Assembly (NCBI GenBank): GCA_963712955.1
Contig: CAVQKF010000002.1
Coordinates: 28,042 to 92,041 of the forward strand
DNA length: 64,000 nucleotides
Direction: 5' to 3'
DNA from: DATFVJ01 sp963712955
GTDB taxonomy: Bacteria; Actinomycetota; Actinomycetes; Streptosporangiales; Streptosporangiaceae
The notes beneath the pieces are model-generated. The model made no database searches. It saw only the letters and a program-made list of their open reading frames with translations, and was not told the DNA's origin. Below, piece by piece: positions 26,614 to 36,511 of the stretch. Within the stretch, counting starts at the first letter, position 1. Each line of letters opens with the position of its first letter. The position numbers were made by a program, and so were the translations under genes.

Positions 26614-26997
26614 TCAGATGGGGCGGACGCGCGCAGCGGAGTCCCTGCTTGATTCGATCTTGGCCATTTGTGCGCGGAGGGGGCCGATCAGAAACGCGTC
26701 GACAGTCGTGCCCTGCCCGTTGCTCATCACTGTCGTCGCGTACATGCGCCCAGTGCTTGCGGTCCAGATGCTCCAATCGGGAAAGTCGTCCCCGACGGCC
26801 TGAAGATCACCCGTCACGTCAACGATGATGTGCCCTTCCGCTGTCACTGTCCCTCTAGTGCCCGGCCAGTGAAGATCACAGATATCCATCGGCTGGGCGT
26901 CGCGATGCGTCACCAGACGCACGACGGCCGTCGACCCGCAGAAGGCGCACGTGCATGTCGCGTCGGCCGGCGGGACGCTCACCTGATATGACGACAT
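26614..26997 (-). CDS. Hypothetical protein with Cys-pair N-terminus
   Basis: The 127-residue frame begins MSSYQVSVPPADATCTCAFC, followed by DICDLHWPGTRG, which gives a possible zinc-ribbon-like set of Cys and His. The second half reads DDFPDWSIWTASTGRMYATT, a beta-rich pattern. I do not recognise the family. The codon pattern is coherent and the region is less GC-rich than its surroundings, like the adjacent XRE cassette, so it may have been acquired with it. Confidence 0.5.
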   Translation of the reverse strand: MSSYQVSVPPADATCTCAFCGSTAVVRLVTHRDAQPMDICDLHWPGTRGTVTAEGHIIVDVTGDLQAVGDDFPDWSIWTASTGRMYATTVMSNGQGTTVDAFLIGPLRAQMAKIESSRDSAARVRPI

Positions 26998-27088
26998 GAT
27001 GACTTTAGCCCGTTCGCTCGCTTGTGTCGCTACGATCCTGACGTGAGTCGGCGCAGCGTTTCGACCCTGTGATGTGCGACTCTCGCAA

Positions 27089-27129
27089 CGCTAAGATTGG
27101 ATGATCATCGCTAAGATTCAGCGATGATC
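27089..27129 (+). promoter_or_regulatory. Operator-like repeats upstream of the XRE gene
   Basis: Two direct copies of cgctaagatt start at 27089 and 27109, exactly 20 bp (two helical turns) apart. The second is embedded in a perfect 10-bp inverted repeat, GATCATCGCT (27103-27112) and AGCGATGATC (27120-27129), with a 7-base spacer. This lies 24 bp before the GTG start of the HTH gene and is a good candidate for autoregulation. Confidence 0.65.
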
Positions 27130-27152
27130 GGTAAAGGGACGGGATACGCAGC

Positions 27153-27972
27153 GTGACGGCAGACCCCAGCTCTAGTCCCCTCGCGTTCTTCGCTGCGGAG
27201 ATCAAGCATCTCCGTGAGCTGGCAGGGATCACACAGGAGGCGCTGGCGACCGAGACCGGTTACAGTCCTGCGACGATCGCAGCGATAGAAACGTGCCGGC
27301 TCATCCCATCACAAGACTTCACAGAGCGGGCTGACAAGCATTTCGGGACCGACGGAATCCTCAGCAGGCTACGGGAAATGGTGGAAGAAACCAGCGCCCG
27401 GCCATGGTTCAGGGATTTGCTGGCCGTCGAACGCAAGGCTAACGAGATACGGAGATACGTAACCTATGTGATTCCGGGACTGTTGCAAACGGAAGCATAC
27501 GCCCGATGCTGCGTGACCCCCACGCGCCCGGTCCTCACCGCCGACGAAATCGATCGCGCCATAGCGCTCCGCATGTCGCGGCAGGACATTCTCAGAGCGC
27601 GAAAACCAGCCGAGACTATGGGCGATTATCGATGAAAGCGCACTGCGCAGGGTCAACGGTAACACAGATATCATGGCCGAACAGCTAGAACATCTGCTCA
27701 GAATGAGCGAACGGCCAAACGTTGTGATCCAGATCGTTCCCGACAGCGAAGGGTCAACAGTCGCTGGAGGCAGAGAATTTACGATCATGACATTCCCGTT
27801 CGACCCTCCCGTAGTCTATCTCGAAGATGTGGGCAGTGCCCGCTACGTCAGGAACCGCAAGACAGATGAGGTTTCACGCTACATGCTAACCTTCGACCAT
27901 TTAAGGTCGACGGCACTGCGAGACGACAAATCAACGGAATTCATCACGGCGCTAATGCGAGGTTACAAATAA
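27153..27972 (+). pseudogene. XRE/DUF5753 transcriptional regulator with one frameshift
   Basis: GTG 27153 begins an HTH protein (LRELAGITQEALATETGYSP, with the recognition helix PATIAAIE) followed by the DUF5753 domain (PWFRDLLAVERKANEIRRYV, then YVIPGLLQTEAYAR). An extra base near 27595 ends the frame after PAETMGDYR. The other frame gives ERENQPRLWAIIDESALRR, then VVIQIVPDSEGSTVAG and FTIMTFPFDPPVVYLED, to TAA 27970-27972. The corrected size, about 272 residues, is normal. Such proteins pair with DUF397 partners in actinomycete developmental and secondary-metabolism control. The stop overlaps the next start (TAATG). Confidence 0.85.
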
Positions 27973-28151
27973 TGGAATGGTACAAGTCAAGCTACTCGTC
28001 AAACGAGGGCGAATGCGTCGAAGTCGCCCCGATCCCCAGCGGGCAGGCCGTCCGCGACAGCAAGAACCCAGACGGCCCGGTCCTTCGCTTCACTAACGCC
28101 GAATGGCGCGCGTTCATCTCACGCGTCAAGGACGACGCTAACGAAATCTGA
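27972..28151 (+). CDS. DUF397 protein
   Basis: The 59-residue protein starts MEWYKSSYSSNEGECVEVAP, with the W-x-K-S-S-x-S-x-x-x-x-x-C-V-E-V pattern of DUF397, then VRDSKNPDGPVLRFTNAEWR. It overlaps the stop of the DUF5753 regulator by one base, the standard arrangement for this two-gene system, in which the small protein is thought to modulate the HTH partner. It is intact and followed six bases later by a strong hairpin. Confidence 0.9.
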   Translation: MEWYKSSYSSNEGECVEVAPIPSGQAVRDSKNPDGPVLRFTNAEWRAFISRVKDDANEI

Positions 28152-28156
28152 GCACA

Positions 28157-28199
28157 ATAAATCGGGACCTGAGTGCAAATCACTCAGGTCCCGATTTAT
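28157..28199. terminator. Perfect 19-bp hairpin terminator
   Basis: Arms 28157-28175 and 28181-28199 are exact reverse complements around the loop caaat. The stem carries ATAAAT at one end and ATTTAT at the other, so it could act in both directions. It closes the XRE-DUF397 cassette. Confidence 0.9.
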
Positions 28200-28500
28200 G
28201 CTACGAGCAATTTCCCAGCAAGGATAGAAATCACGTTTCCGGGTCTACGCGCTGTTCGGGACACATAAACCCAGCTCACATCAACTAAACGTAGGCGTCG
28301 TCAAGCGGCACCGCGAATTTTCCTGGCGAGCGTTCACGTAACGCTGGAACGTATACGCGAAGTAGGACCGGACGGGCCAAGATCACCCCAAGAGCGGCGG
28401 CGTCAGGCTGTTCGGCGCGTATGAACAGCATTCACGTCCCCTGCACCCTGCGTGTTGCGTTATTCCTGAGTTGCTGTGTGTGACAGGTTTCGGGCGGGGT

Positions 28501-29996
28501 TCAGGCGCCTGCGGGGACGGGTGGTATCCAGGGGTTCCCGGCGAGCGCGTCGCGGATGGCGGTGAAAACCTGGTGCCCGTGCTTGGCGGCGGTGGATGCG
28601 TAGCCGCGGACGGCGTACCGGTGCTGGGTGGTGGTCTCCGAGCGGAGCCTGCCGCTGATCTTCTGCTGGGTCTTGGCTGGTCGTGCGTCGCGTTCGGCCT
28701 GGTTGTTCGTCGGCGGGATCGCGGTGTCGGACAGGAACCGCAGCACGTCGGCCTCGCGGTGCTTGAGGCATTCCAGCAGCAACCGGCCCGGGCTGCTTCT
28801 CGTTCGCGCCGGGGATGCGGCGGACCTCGGACAGCCCGGCGTTGACGCCGTGCCGGAACAGCCTGAGGTCTTTGGCGGTGCGGTCTGCGGGCACGGCGTC
28901 CAGGCCCTGGTCGCGGGCCAGGTTCGCCTGGTGGATGAGGGCGCGCAGGGCGTCTGCGGCCTGGCCGGGCCAGATCGCATCCGGGTAGGCCTGGGCGGCG
29001 TCTTCGAGATCCCTGAGTATGTGGGCTGTGCAGAGCTGGTGCTGCACGCCGTGGAACTTGTCGTAGTTCTGGTACCGGTCGTGCACGATGACCGTGCCGT
29101 GCAGGTCGCTGTAGACGAAGGCCTTGAAGGAGGGCAGGTCCCGGTCGCCGAGGAAGTAATAGGTGAGCAGGTTCGTGCACGCGACGTGCAGGTATTTCTT
29201 CTTCGCTTGGGGCCGGGGCCGGACCGCAGCGGGGTCTCGTCGCCGCAGATGACGCGGGCCAGGATGAGCAGCGCCCGGATCGTCTTGTTCGCCGCGGCCA
29301 CGGCCCGGGCGGCGCGGCCCAGCAGGGCGTGCACCCACCCGTCGGACGGCCGGGTCCCGGTCATCGACTCCAGGATGTCCGCGCAGCGTTCGACCGGGAC
29401 ATGGTGCATCACCATCAGGAACACGCACCAGGCCTGGAAGTTCAGCCCGTAGGTGACGGTTCCCGGCGCCCCGGCCGCCTCCGGCGGGGCGTCGGCGACG
29501 TGCCGCTGGCGCAGGGGCATCACCTCGTGCCGGTCGTACTGGGTGGTCTCCGCCCGGGCTTCGGGCAGGTCGGTGACCTGGTGGGAGTACGCCACCCCGA
29601 GGTCCCGCGCGCCGGCGAGGCCGCGGCTGCACTCGCACCGGCCCTCCGGGAACACGTCCTCGGTCTTGTCCGGGCGGGAGTTCCACGCCAGGTATGCCCC
29701 CGGCGCGCCCGGCTGCTTGCCCGGCTTCCGCTTGTTCCCGGCGCCGCCGCGGGCCTTGCGCTCCGGGGGCTTCTTCCCGGGCAGGTCATCCGACGAGGGA
29801 GGCATCGAGGAGTTCCCGCTGTTGCGGGACAGCGCACGTTCCAGCCGCGTCACCTGCTCCGCAGCGCCGCGATCTGGTCAGCCTGCGCGCCCATCGCGTC
29901 GCGCAGCTCCCCGATCAGCTCCTCCTGCGCCGCGATCCGCTCATCACGGGCTGCGCAGGCGGCGCAATCCGGGGCAGGAGACGGCAGAGCGGACAC
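28501..29996 (-). mobile_element. IS66-family transposase (tnpC type), three frameshifts
   Basis: The gene probably starts at GTG 29996 with a coiled-coil segment (DERIAAQEELIGELRDAMGA). It then carries the IS66 zinc-ribbon-like region (RNSGNSSMPPSSDDLPGKKP, with CECSRG later), the DDE core (VICGDETPLR; LHGTVIVHDRYQNYDKF, quoted in part; AHILRDLEDA) and the C-terminal IPPTNNQAERDARPAK block. Missing bases near 29855 and 29230 and an extra base near 28790 break the frame. No tnpA/tnpB partner is present. I could not define terminal inverted repeats. The adjacent sequences give no target-site duplication that I can see. Confidence 0.85.
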
Positions 29997-30805
29997 AGGC
30001 AATGATCATCAAGAGCCGGGCGGCATAAGCAAGCCGACACGCCGTGCCGACGATAGGACCAGTAAACCACTCAGCACGGCCAGTCACCTAAATATTAGAC
30101 GTGGAGGGGGATGGGCGCGTTCCGGTTCCTCCTCGCTGACGGACCATGCGTCGAAGCGCCTCAGGACTCGACGCCGGAGGTCTTGAACCCGAAAAAGTCG
30201 TCATCGTGAACGCATCACCCCTTCGTGTCCCTTACCTTCTCATGACTGAGCGCACCAGGCTGGGCAAGATCATCTTGTGTCCCCATCCCTGTTCAAGTGC
30301 AAGCCCGAGCCGCCTGCTAGGGATGGCTGGGCGGGCACCCGCAGGCGGCTGCCAGTGACGTTCCTGTAAGTGTCCTCGACTGTTTGCGGAATGCCCGCAG
30401 TGCGCAGCGGACAGTCTTCCTTCTGGTATCGATCTTATGTTTGAATACGACATGGAGCAGCGCAGTAGATCGCGATCCACGGACTTGCCCGGAAGAGTGC
30501 GCAGTCATCACCCCTGGAGACCCGGGACGGTGAACGGTGAACGTAGCTGGAGCCATGCGACTGCCCGGCGCCCCGCGGCGGCCATATCAAGGTCTACTGC
30601 GGCACACCAGGCTGCTAGAAGCGCGGCGTTTGCAGCTGACAATGTAAATCTCGCCCTGGTTCGAATTTAATACCGTGCTGACTGGGAACGCCATTGCCGA
30701 TGCCATCACTGGGACCTGACGCCGTCGGCTGCCCGCAGCTTGGCCGCGCTGCGCCGCGGCTACCAGGGCTTGCGTGCGGGAAAGCTTCCCGGGTAGGCCT
30801 GTTAG
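29997..30805. other. Long stretch without recognisable gene
   Basis: Between the IS66 transposase and the ligase gene I find no ORF with family resemblance. The part from about 30400 to 30680 is AT-richer than its surroundings. A tRNA-like GGTTCGAAT at about 30656 lacks matching stems. The left part may include the IS66 right end. Confidence 0.5.
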
Positions 30806-32233
30806 GTGAGCCTTGACGCGTACCGGCGCAAACGGGATCCGGCGCGGACGCCGGAGCCGATGGAGCCCGACAAGACAGACGGGACCGGTGGCGCCGATGG
30901 GGCAGACGGGGGTGTGTTCGTGGTGCAGGAGCACCACGCCCGGGCGGTGCACTGGGACTTCCGGCTTGAACGCGGTGGCGTACTCGTGTCATGGGCTGTG
31001 CCGAAGGGGATCCCGGACGACCCGGACCGCAACCACCTCGCCGTGCACACAGAGGATCACCCGCTGGCCTACGCGAGCTTCGCGGGTGAGATCCCGCGCG
31101 GCGAGTACGGCGCGGGGACGGTGACCATCTGGGATGGCGGCAGGTATGAGCTGGTCAAGTGGGAGCCGGGCGAGGTCAAGGTGGTACTGCACGGGCGGCG
31201 CCTGTCCGGCGGTTACGTGCTGTTCCGCACCGGCGGGGACAACTGGATGATCCACAGGGAGCGGGTGGTGCAGCCGGCCTGGGTACGGCCGATGCTGGCA
31301 ACCGGCGGCGAACTGCCGGGCGGCGAGGGCGGCTGGGCGTACGAGATGAAGTGGGACGGGGTGCGTGCCTCGGCCTACATCGCCGGCGGGCGGCTGCTAC
31401 GGCTCGCCTCGCGCACCGGCCGTGACATCACGGCGACCTATCCGGAGCTGCACGGGCTGGGCGCGGCGGCCGGCTCGCGGCAGCTTGTGCTCGACGGCGA
31501 GATCGTGGCCTTCGACGGCGGGCGGCCGAGTTTTGAGGCGCTGCAGCAGCGGATGCATGTCGCCTCCGCCGCGCATGCGGCACGGCTGGCCGCACAGGTG
31601 CCGGTCGTCTACCTGGTGTTCGACCTCCTGCATGCCGACGGCCGCCCCCTGCTTGAACTGCCCTACAGGCAGCGGCGCGAACTGCTTGACGGGCTGGGGC
31701 TTGCGGGGCGATTCTGGCAGACCCCGCCGGCGTTCACGGGCGCGGCCGGCGCGGACGTCCTTGCGGCCGCCGGTGCGCAGGGGCTTGAAGGCGTCGTGGC
31801 CAAGCGGCTGGACGCGCCGTACCGTCCGGGCGCACGCTCGGCGGACTGGCGCAAGGTCAAGAACACCCACAGGCAGGAGGTCGTGGTCGGCGGCATCAGT
31901 CCAGGCAAAGGTGGCAGGGCCGGGCAGATCGGCTCGCTGCTTGCCGGGGTCCAGACCGCGGGGGGACTGGCGTATGCCGGCCGTGTGGGGACCGGCTACA
32001 CCCAGCAGTCCCTGCACCGGCTGGAAAAGCGGCTCGCGCCGCTGCGCCGGACTAGGTGCCCGTTCGCCACCCCGGTGCCATCCGGGCACGCCCGCGGCGC
32101 TATCTGGGTCGAGCCCGAGCTCGTGATCGAGGTGGAATTCGCCGGATGGACCCAGGCGGGCCGGATGCGCGCCCCGTCCTACAAAGGGCTCCGAGCGGAC
32201 AAGGACCCGGCGGATGTCGTACGTGAGCCATGA
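30806..32233 (+). CDS. LigD-like ATP-dependent DNA ligase with phosphoesterase domain
   Basis: This 475-residue protein combines a 3'-phosphoesterase domain (about 35-140: VVQEHHARAVHWDFRLE, IPRGEYGAGTVTIWDGG) and an ATP-dependent ligase domain (about 160-475). The nucleotidyl lysine is K182 in YEMKWDGVRA; further motifs are LDGEIVAFD, LEGVVAKRLD and ADWRKVKN. The polymerase domain of full LigD is absent, as in several actinobacterial paralogues. It would act in Ku-dependent end joining or other nick sealing. The start is GTG 30806. The gene is intact, which is notable in a window with many apparent breaks. No ku gene is present here. Confidence 0.9.
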   Translation: MSLDAYRRKRDPARTPEPMEPDKTDGTGGADGADGGVFVVQEHHARAVHWDFRLERGGVLVSWAVPKGIPDDPDRNHLAVHTEDHPLAYASFAGEIPRGEYGAGTVTIWDGGRYELVKWEPGEVKVVLHGRRLSGGYVLFRTGGDNWMIHRERVVQPAWVRPMLATGGELPGGEGGWAYEMKWDGVRASAYIAGGRLLRLASRTGRDITATYPELHGLGAAAGSRQLVLDGEIVAFDGGRPSFEALQQRMHVASAAHAARLAAQVPVVYLVFDLLHADGRPLLELPYRQRRELLDGLGLAGRFWQTPPAFTGAAGADVLAAAGAQGLEGVVAKRLDAPYRPGARSADWRKVKNTHRQEVVVGGISPGKGGRAGQIGSLLAGVQTAGGLAYAGRVGTGYTQQSLHRLEKRLAPLRRTRCPFATPVPSGHARGAIWVEPELVIEVEFAGWTQAGRMRAPSYKGLRADKDPADVVREP

Positions 32234-32296
32234 GCCGCACAAAGTGCAAGCTAGCCGGACGGGGCGGCAGACGATGAGCAAGCGTCGGACAGCGCG

Positions 32297-32877
32297 ATGA
32301 CGCGCATGTGGTGGATCCCGGCGATTCGCGGCGTGATCGCGGTGACGCTCGGGTAGTGGCCATTGCCACAGGGACCCACCGCGCGGCGCTTGTGAATTGC
32401 GTCGGGAGGATCTATTGGCTGCTCAGCGCGCCCTCCTCACGATCGCTTGGGCGCTACGGACCGGGTGGAAGCGCGGCTCCCTGTTGGGCCTGATGGCCGG
32501 GGTCGTCGGCCTCGTAGCGGCGTCGTTCCCGCTGCTGCGTAACCTGCTGGCCGACGTCGTGCCGGTCAGCCTTCTTATCAATGTCTTCGGCGTCGCTGCG
32601 ATCCTGAGGGACTCCGGATGGTCGGCCGGGACTATTCTGGCTGGTCGGCGCGTTCGAGATCGAGCGGCGGACCGGGCACTGGTGGACGTTCGGTGGCCTC
32701 GCACTGGGTCCGGTCGAGATCGTACTCGGGGTCATCGTGCTGTCCGCAGCCTCGGCTGATCCCCGGCTTGTCACCGAGGTGATTGGCGCGTGGGGGCTGA
32801 TCGGTGGCTCGCTCCTGCTCATCGAGGGCTTCAAGATCCGCAGATGCCGCCACCGAAGCTCGCGCCAAGCAAGCTGA
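32297..32877 (+). pseudogene. HdeD/DUF308 membrane protein relic
   Basis: ATG 32297 begins MTRMWWIPAIRGVIAVTLG, the typical first helix of HdeD-like proteins, and then hits TAG. Later pieces in other frames are GLMAGVVGLVAASFPLLRN, and GLALGPVEIVLGVIVLSAAS with VIGAWGLIGGSLLLIEGF. All are hydrophobic repeats of the family. At least two frame changes plus the stop are present. Its 3' end overlaps an antisense hydrolase relic. Confidence 0.6.
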
Positions 32878-33187
32878 CGCGCTCCGCGCCTGTCGTCTCC
32901 CGAGCATGCGCGTGCGCAACCCGGATGTCGTTGAGGATGGCGGATAGCGTCAGCTCTTCCTGGCGGCCCTCGCTCTCACCGTGGCCCGCGTAGATCGAAC
33001 CGCAGGCTTGCCACGCCAGCGTCACCCAGGCAAGGCGCGTAAAGAAGCCGCCTTCCTCGCGGGTGACGCCGCCGCCGTGGATCATGACCACGGCGCGCCC
33101 GGGTCGCCCCTCGGGGACGGCGAACGTGCCGGCCAGGTGCAGGCCATCGAGGGCGCGGAAGGTGGTGGTCGAACCCTCCCAAGGCAT
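32831..33187 (-). pseudogene. Alpha/beta hydrolase, N-terminal half with compensating indels
   Basis: The frame from ATG 33187 reads MPWEGSTTTFRALDGLHLAG, then VVMIHGGGVTREEGGFFTRL with the oxyanion-hole HGGG. For about 40 bases the protein sense lies in another frame (GDAGVASLRFDLRG), then returns to GHGESEGRQEELTLSA and the nucleophile elbow LLGASFGGG. It ends right after the elbow, so the Asp and His of the triad are missing. It overlaps the HdeD relic in antisense. Confidence 0.65.
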
Positions 33188-33224
33188 GCAGGCTCCTATC
33201 GTCAGCGGGTTATGCTCCATGCTC

Positions 33225-34532
33225 CCAGCAATACGCGGCGTCGCGCCAAGGCTGAGCGGGGCGGTGTGCTGCGCGTGGCGGAGGGTCGGCGACTGCTTCG
33301 GCCAGCGCGGCGAGCCGGATCAGCGGGGTGATCGCGGCCAGCGACTCGTCGGGGGTGATGGTGCGAAGCGCTGACAGCAGCCGCGCGGTGTGGCGCAGGC
33401 CGCTTCCGGCCCGGGTGGGCCGGGGGTTGCGGCCGTAGGGTGGGCGGGCCGCGCGGTCGTAGGCATCGGCGACCCGGCTGAGCGCGGCGCTGCCCAGCAG
33501 GGCCGCGGCGGCATGCAGCGTGCCGGCGGCGGCCCAGGAGGCCTCGGCGGCAGCGTCGGGGTCGGTGGCGGCCAGGTGGCGGATCTGGCCGGCCGCGGTC
33601 GCGGCGGTGCGGGTGGCGTGGTGCCAGATCGCATCGCGTTCGGCCCAGGTGAGCCGACCGCCTGCGCGGTGCTGGCGGTGGGATCGCGCCAGCGGTGGCG
33701 CAGCTTGGGCAAGGTCAGGTCGGGGGCGAGTTTGCCGCCGCTGTACCAGACCGGCCCGCCCGCGGGTGTGGTGTCGGCGGGCAGAGCCACCGCGTACCCG
33801 GTGATCTCGCCGGGGTTGCGCACGCTGAGCCGGGTGCGCACGAGCACCCCGGCGTGCTGGAGGCGGGCGAAGAAGTCACGCTCGTTTGCTGCCGCGGCGG
33901 CTGCGGTACTGACGTGGCGCCGGAGGGTGACGCGGGCGGGCTCGGGCCAGCGTTTGCGGGCCGCCTTCTCGCTTTCGCCGCGGCTGGGGTGGCGGGCCGC
34001 GGTGCGGTCGGCTGGCGCGGTGCGGCGCAGGCCGTAGCGTTCCTCGGCCGCCTGGCAGGCCTCGCGGACCCGGAAGTAGTCGTGCCACAGGTTCGGCCGC
34101 CGCCCGTCCTGGCGGGCAGCATCGCCACCAAATGGATGTGGTCGGCGGCGTGGCGGACCGCGACCCAGCGGAACCGCGTCATCCTCCCGGCCGCGCGGCG
34201 CGAGGCCGGTGCGGTGCATGATGTCGCCCAGATTTGGACCACTCGTCGTCGGACAGCATCCGGTCGCCGGGCGTGGCGCACACCGCGCAGTGCCACACCG
34301 GCCGCGCCAGCGCGCGCGGGCCAAGCGCGGCCTGCGGTTGGTTCAATAATCCTGTCAGGCGGCGGAAGTCGCGGCGGCCGCCGGGGCGAAGCGGTGGCTC
34401 GAGTTCGGCGGGATGCCGCCAGCCCGCGACGATGTGCGGATCGAGGTGTTCCTCGTGGCGGCCGGGCCCGAACAGGTAACGGATCAGCGGCTCGGCGCGC
34501 GTTCCGCGCGGCGCGCTGACCTTTCCGATCAC
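33225..34532 (-). pseudogene. Relaxase/mobilisation nuclease with several frameshifts
   Basis: GTG 34532 starts MIGKVSAPRGTRAEPLIRYL, then FGPGRHEEHLDPHIVAGW and RPVWHCAVCATPGDRMLSDD, as in actinomycete mobilisation relaxases. A shift near 34245 leads to DIMHRTGLAPRG, another near 34165 to WVAVRHAADHIHLVAMLPAR with the HxDHxH-type metal site, and another near 34115 to NLWHDYFRVREACQAAEERY. The C-terminal part (DAIWHHATRTAATAAGQIRH) is again in another frame. The nicking domain pieces are all present, but the gene cannot be translated as one. It overlaps the MobC gene. Confidence 0.8.
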
Positions 34533-34950
34533 CGCAGCCGCTTCCGTACCTGTTCCGCCGCTCAGTCAAGCCGTTCCGCCCGGCGGATCGCTTCCGCCGC
34601 GTAAGGAAGGAGGTCACCAGAACGCTGGCCGGTGGAGTGGAGCTTGGCGACGGGCCTGGTTCAGGTTTACCCCGATCGGCCGGACCAGGCCGGAGGCACG
34701 GATCAGCTCGGCGAGCGCGTCCCGGAACGGGGCCTCGGCCGGAACAGCGGCGGACTGGACGGCGGCGAGGGTGGCGCGGGCGGCGTAGGCACCGTTGGCG
34801 AGCCCCGCCCCCCGCGCGGCGGCCCGCACCCGCGCGTATTCCTCCTCGCTGAGGGAGAACTCCACCCGACGCCGGCGCTGGACCACCTGCCGCGCCCGCC
34901 GCCGCGCACCTGGCGCCTCCGGTGTTCCGTGGTGACGTTCGGAAGCGTCG
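34529..34950 (-). pseudogene. MobC-like relaxosome protein, frameshifted
   Basis: The recognisable part reads RRRRVEFSLSEEEYARVRAA, then AGLANGAYAARATLAAVQ and IRASGLVRPIGVNLNQA, a ribbon-helix-helix MobC pattern. An extra base near 34645 breaks the frame; the other frame gives LHSTGQRSGDLLPYAAEAIR. It then meets a TGA at 34562-34564 before QVRKRLR and the original stop at 34529, which overlaps the relaxase GTG. MobC proteins help the relaxase bind oriT. No N-terminal start is evident. Confidence 0.7.
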
Positions 34951-35716
34951 CGCAGACCGTCCCGTCCCAGCCCGCGGGTACGTGCATTCTCGGCGGCGGC
35001 AGCAGCGTCCCCGGCCCGGGTACTGACGCAGGCGCGGCGGCTGCGGCAGGCACCTCGACGATCACCGACAACGCGGCCGTGGCGACTGACGCGGGCCGTT
35101 CGGTGACCGGAAGCGGCATCCCGGCCCGGAGCGCTCATCGGCCAGGTGACTGACACGCCGAGCACCCCGGCAGTCCCAAGCCAGAGCGGCGGACTCGCCG
35201 ACACCGGGTCGTTCACGCTCGTCGATGCCTCGGGTTACCCGGTCCAGACGGCGGGCCCGGTGAGCGGGGTGATCCTCGGCGCGCGTTCACCCGCGACCGA
35301 CCCGCTCTTTACCGCCACCGACGCCACCACCGGCGGCGGGCACACCGGGAGCGTGCTCATCAGCCCCTGCGTCAGGCCGGGAGCCTGAGCTCCGTCTACT
35401 ACAACCACTACAGCTGGCTGTGCACCATGGAGGACCTTTTCACCGTGCAGCGTGTCTCGCCGGGCCTCGACGGGCTTGGCCGGGGGCCGTCCCTGTCGGC
35501 GGGGCGGCGTTCACGATCCTCGACGAGCTGGGCCGTCTGCACCATCCCCAGGTGTCGGCCCCGGGCGGTGGCCCGCCGGCCGCCGACGTCACGCCAGGCA
35601 GGACGGTGACTCTCGCCGTGAAGGACGTGTTGCCAACGGGCAGCGGCCAGCTGCGGTGGGCACCCGGACAAGCCGGGCCCATCGTGTCGTGGGACTTCGA
35701 CGTCGAGATCGACTGA
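34930..35716 (+). pseudogene. Phosphoesterase-family (phospholipase C-like) C-terminal relic
   Basis: Pieces read GRSVTGSGIPA, then (one shift later) SFTLVDASGYPVQTAGPVSG and TGGGHTGSVLISPCVRPG, then SLSSVYYNHYSWLCTMEDLF. The last resembles the phosphoesterase core around the YNHY and ME/IEDLF segment of secreted acid-phosphatase or PLC-type enzymes. A further fragment from about 35508 (FTILDELGRLHHPQVSAPGG to VSWDFDVEID) could be the tail of the same or a neighbouring secreted protein. The N-terminal catalytic half is missing. It partly overlaps the start of the MobC relic in antisense. Confidence 0.5.
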
Positions 35717-35737
35717 CCAGACGAGGGCGGGACGCCG

Positions 35738-36391
35738 TCAGACGTCCAGGTAACCGGCCCGGGCTGCCGGCGGTGGTGGACCCAGGCAACCAGTTACGAG
35801 GTGCTCATCGCGCGTGCCGGCCCGGCTGGCCGGGCGAGCGCCGTATTTGAGGCGGCCAAGCCGGGACCGATCACGTGTGACCCGGGGATCGGCTCGTCGG
35901 CCCTGGCCGGGCGTGAGATAGATCGCCTGGCGCAGCATGTGAATGGCAAAGGTCGCGGCCGCCAGCGTCGTCGCGGACCGGGCGGCCGCATCGGAGGTCG
36001 CAACCTGCGCCGTTGCGGTCACCTTGCTGGCTGCCTCGTTGGCTGAGCCGCTGGGGCGCGGGCCCGGCTTGAGCAGCCAAGGACCCGCGCCGAGCGAGAT
36101 CGCGGCACCGGCCGACAGAAGCTCGGCAATCATGAGGTAGCGCGGTAGCACCCGCAAGCGGCTCAGGGTGCCCGAGGCGATCATCGCGGTGTCCCGGGCG
36201 GCTAGCACGGACAGCCCGCCGACCAGGGCGACGCCGCCTGGCCGGCCCCATTGCCGCGGGGCGATGACGGCAACAATGACCCCACCGCCCGCGCCGGCGA
36301 GCAGCGCGTACCCGCCGATACGAGCCGAATCCATGGCCAGGACCGCCCAATCTTGCCGCAACCGAATCCGCTGCACCTGTCTCGGCGTCAT
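35738..36391 (-). CDS. Hypothetical membrane protein
   Basis: The frame from ATG 36391 gives MTPRQVQRIRLRQDWAVLAM, then hydrophobic segments GGYALLAGAGGGVIVAVIA, GGVALVGGLSVLAARDTAMI and YLMIAELLSAGAAISLGAG. The Ala-rich part from about residue 120 is followed by a helix (LAAATFAIHMLRQAIYLTPG). The last about 45 residues look random and may reflect loss of the true stop. No family is recognised. It is a probable integral membrane protein of about 180 residues. Confidence 0.5.
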   Translation of the reverse strand: MTPRQVQRIRLRQDWAVLAMDSARIGGYALLAGAGGGVIVAVIAPRQWGRPGGVALVGGLSVLAARDTAMIASGTLSRLRVLPRYLMIAELLSAGAAISLGAGPWLLKPGPRPSGSANEAASKVTATAQVATSDAAARSATTLAAATFAIHMLRQAIYLTPGQGRRADPRVTRDRSRLGRLKYGARPASRAGTRDEHLVTGCLGPPPPAARAGYLDV

Positions 36392-36511
36392 GGTACGACC
36401 TGCCACAAGGTGTCACCGCGCGTTTGCGCTTTTGTCGCCGGATGGACGCCTGAATTCGATACGCAGTAACACGATACGTGTTCGCTTGATCAATCGCCCA
36501 TGGGAGGCGAC

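Noticed and set aside
28329..28345. Short inverted repeat AGCGTT/AACGCT
   Set aside because: Six-base arms are expected by chance in this much sequence, and no gene context supports a role.
30640..30680. GGTTCGAAT resembling a tRNA T-loop
   Set aside because: The flanking bases cannot form the T stem, and no acceptor or anticodon stems are found.
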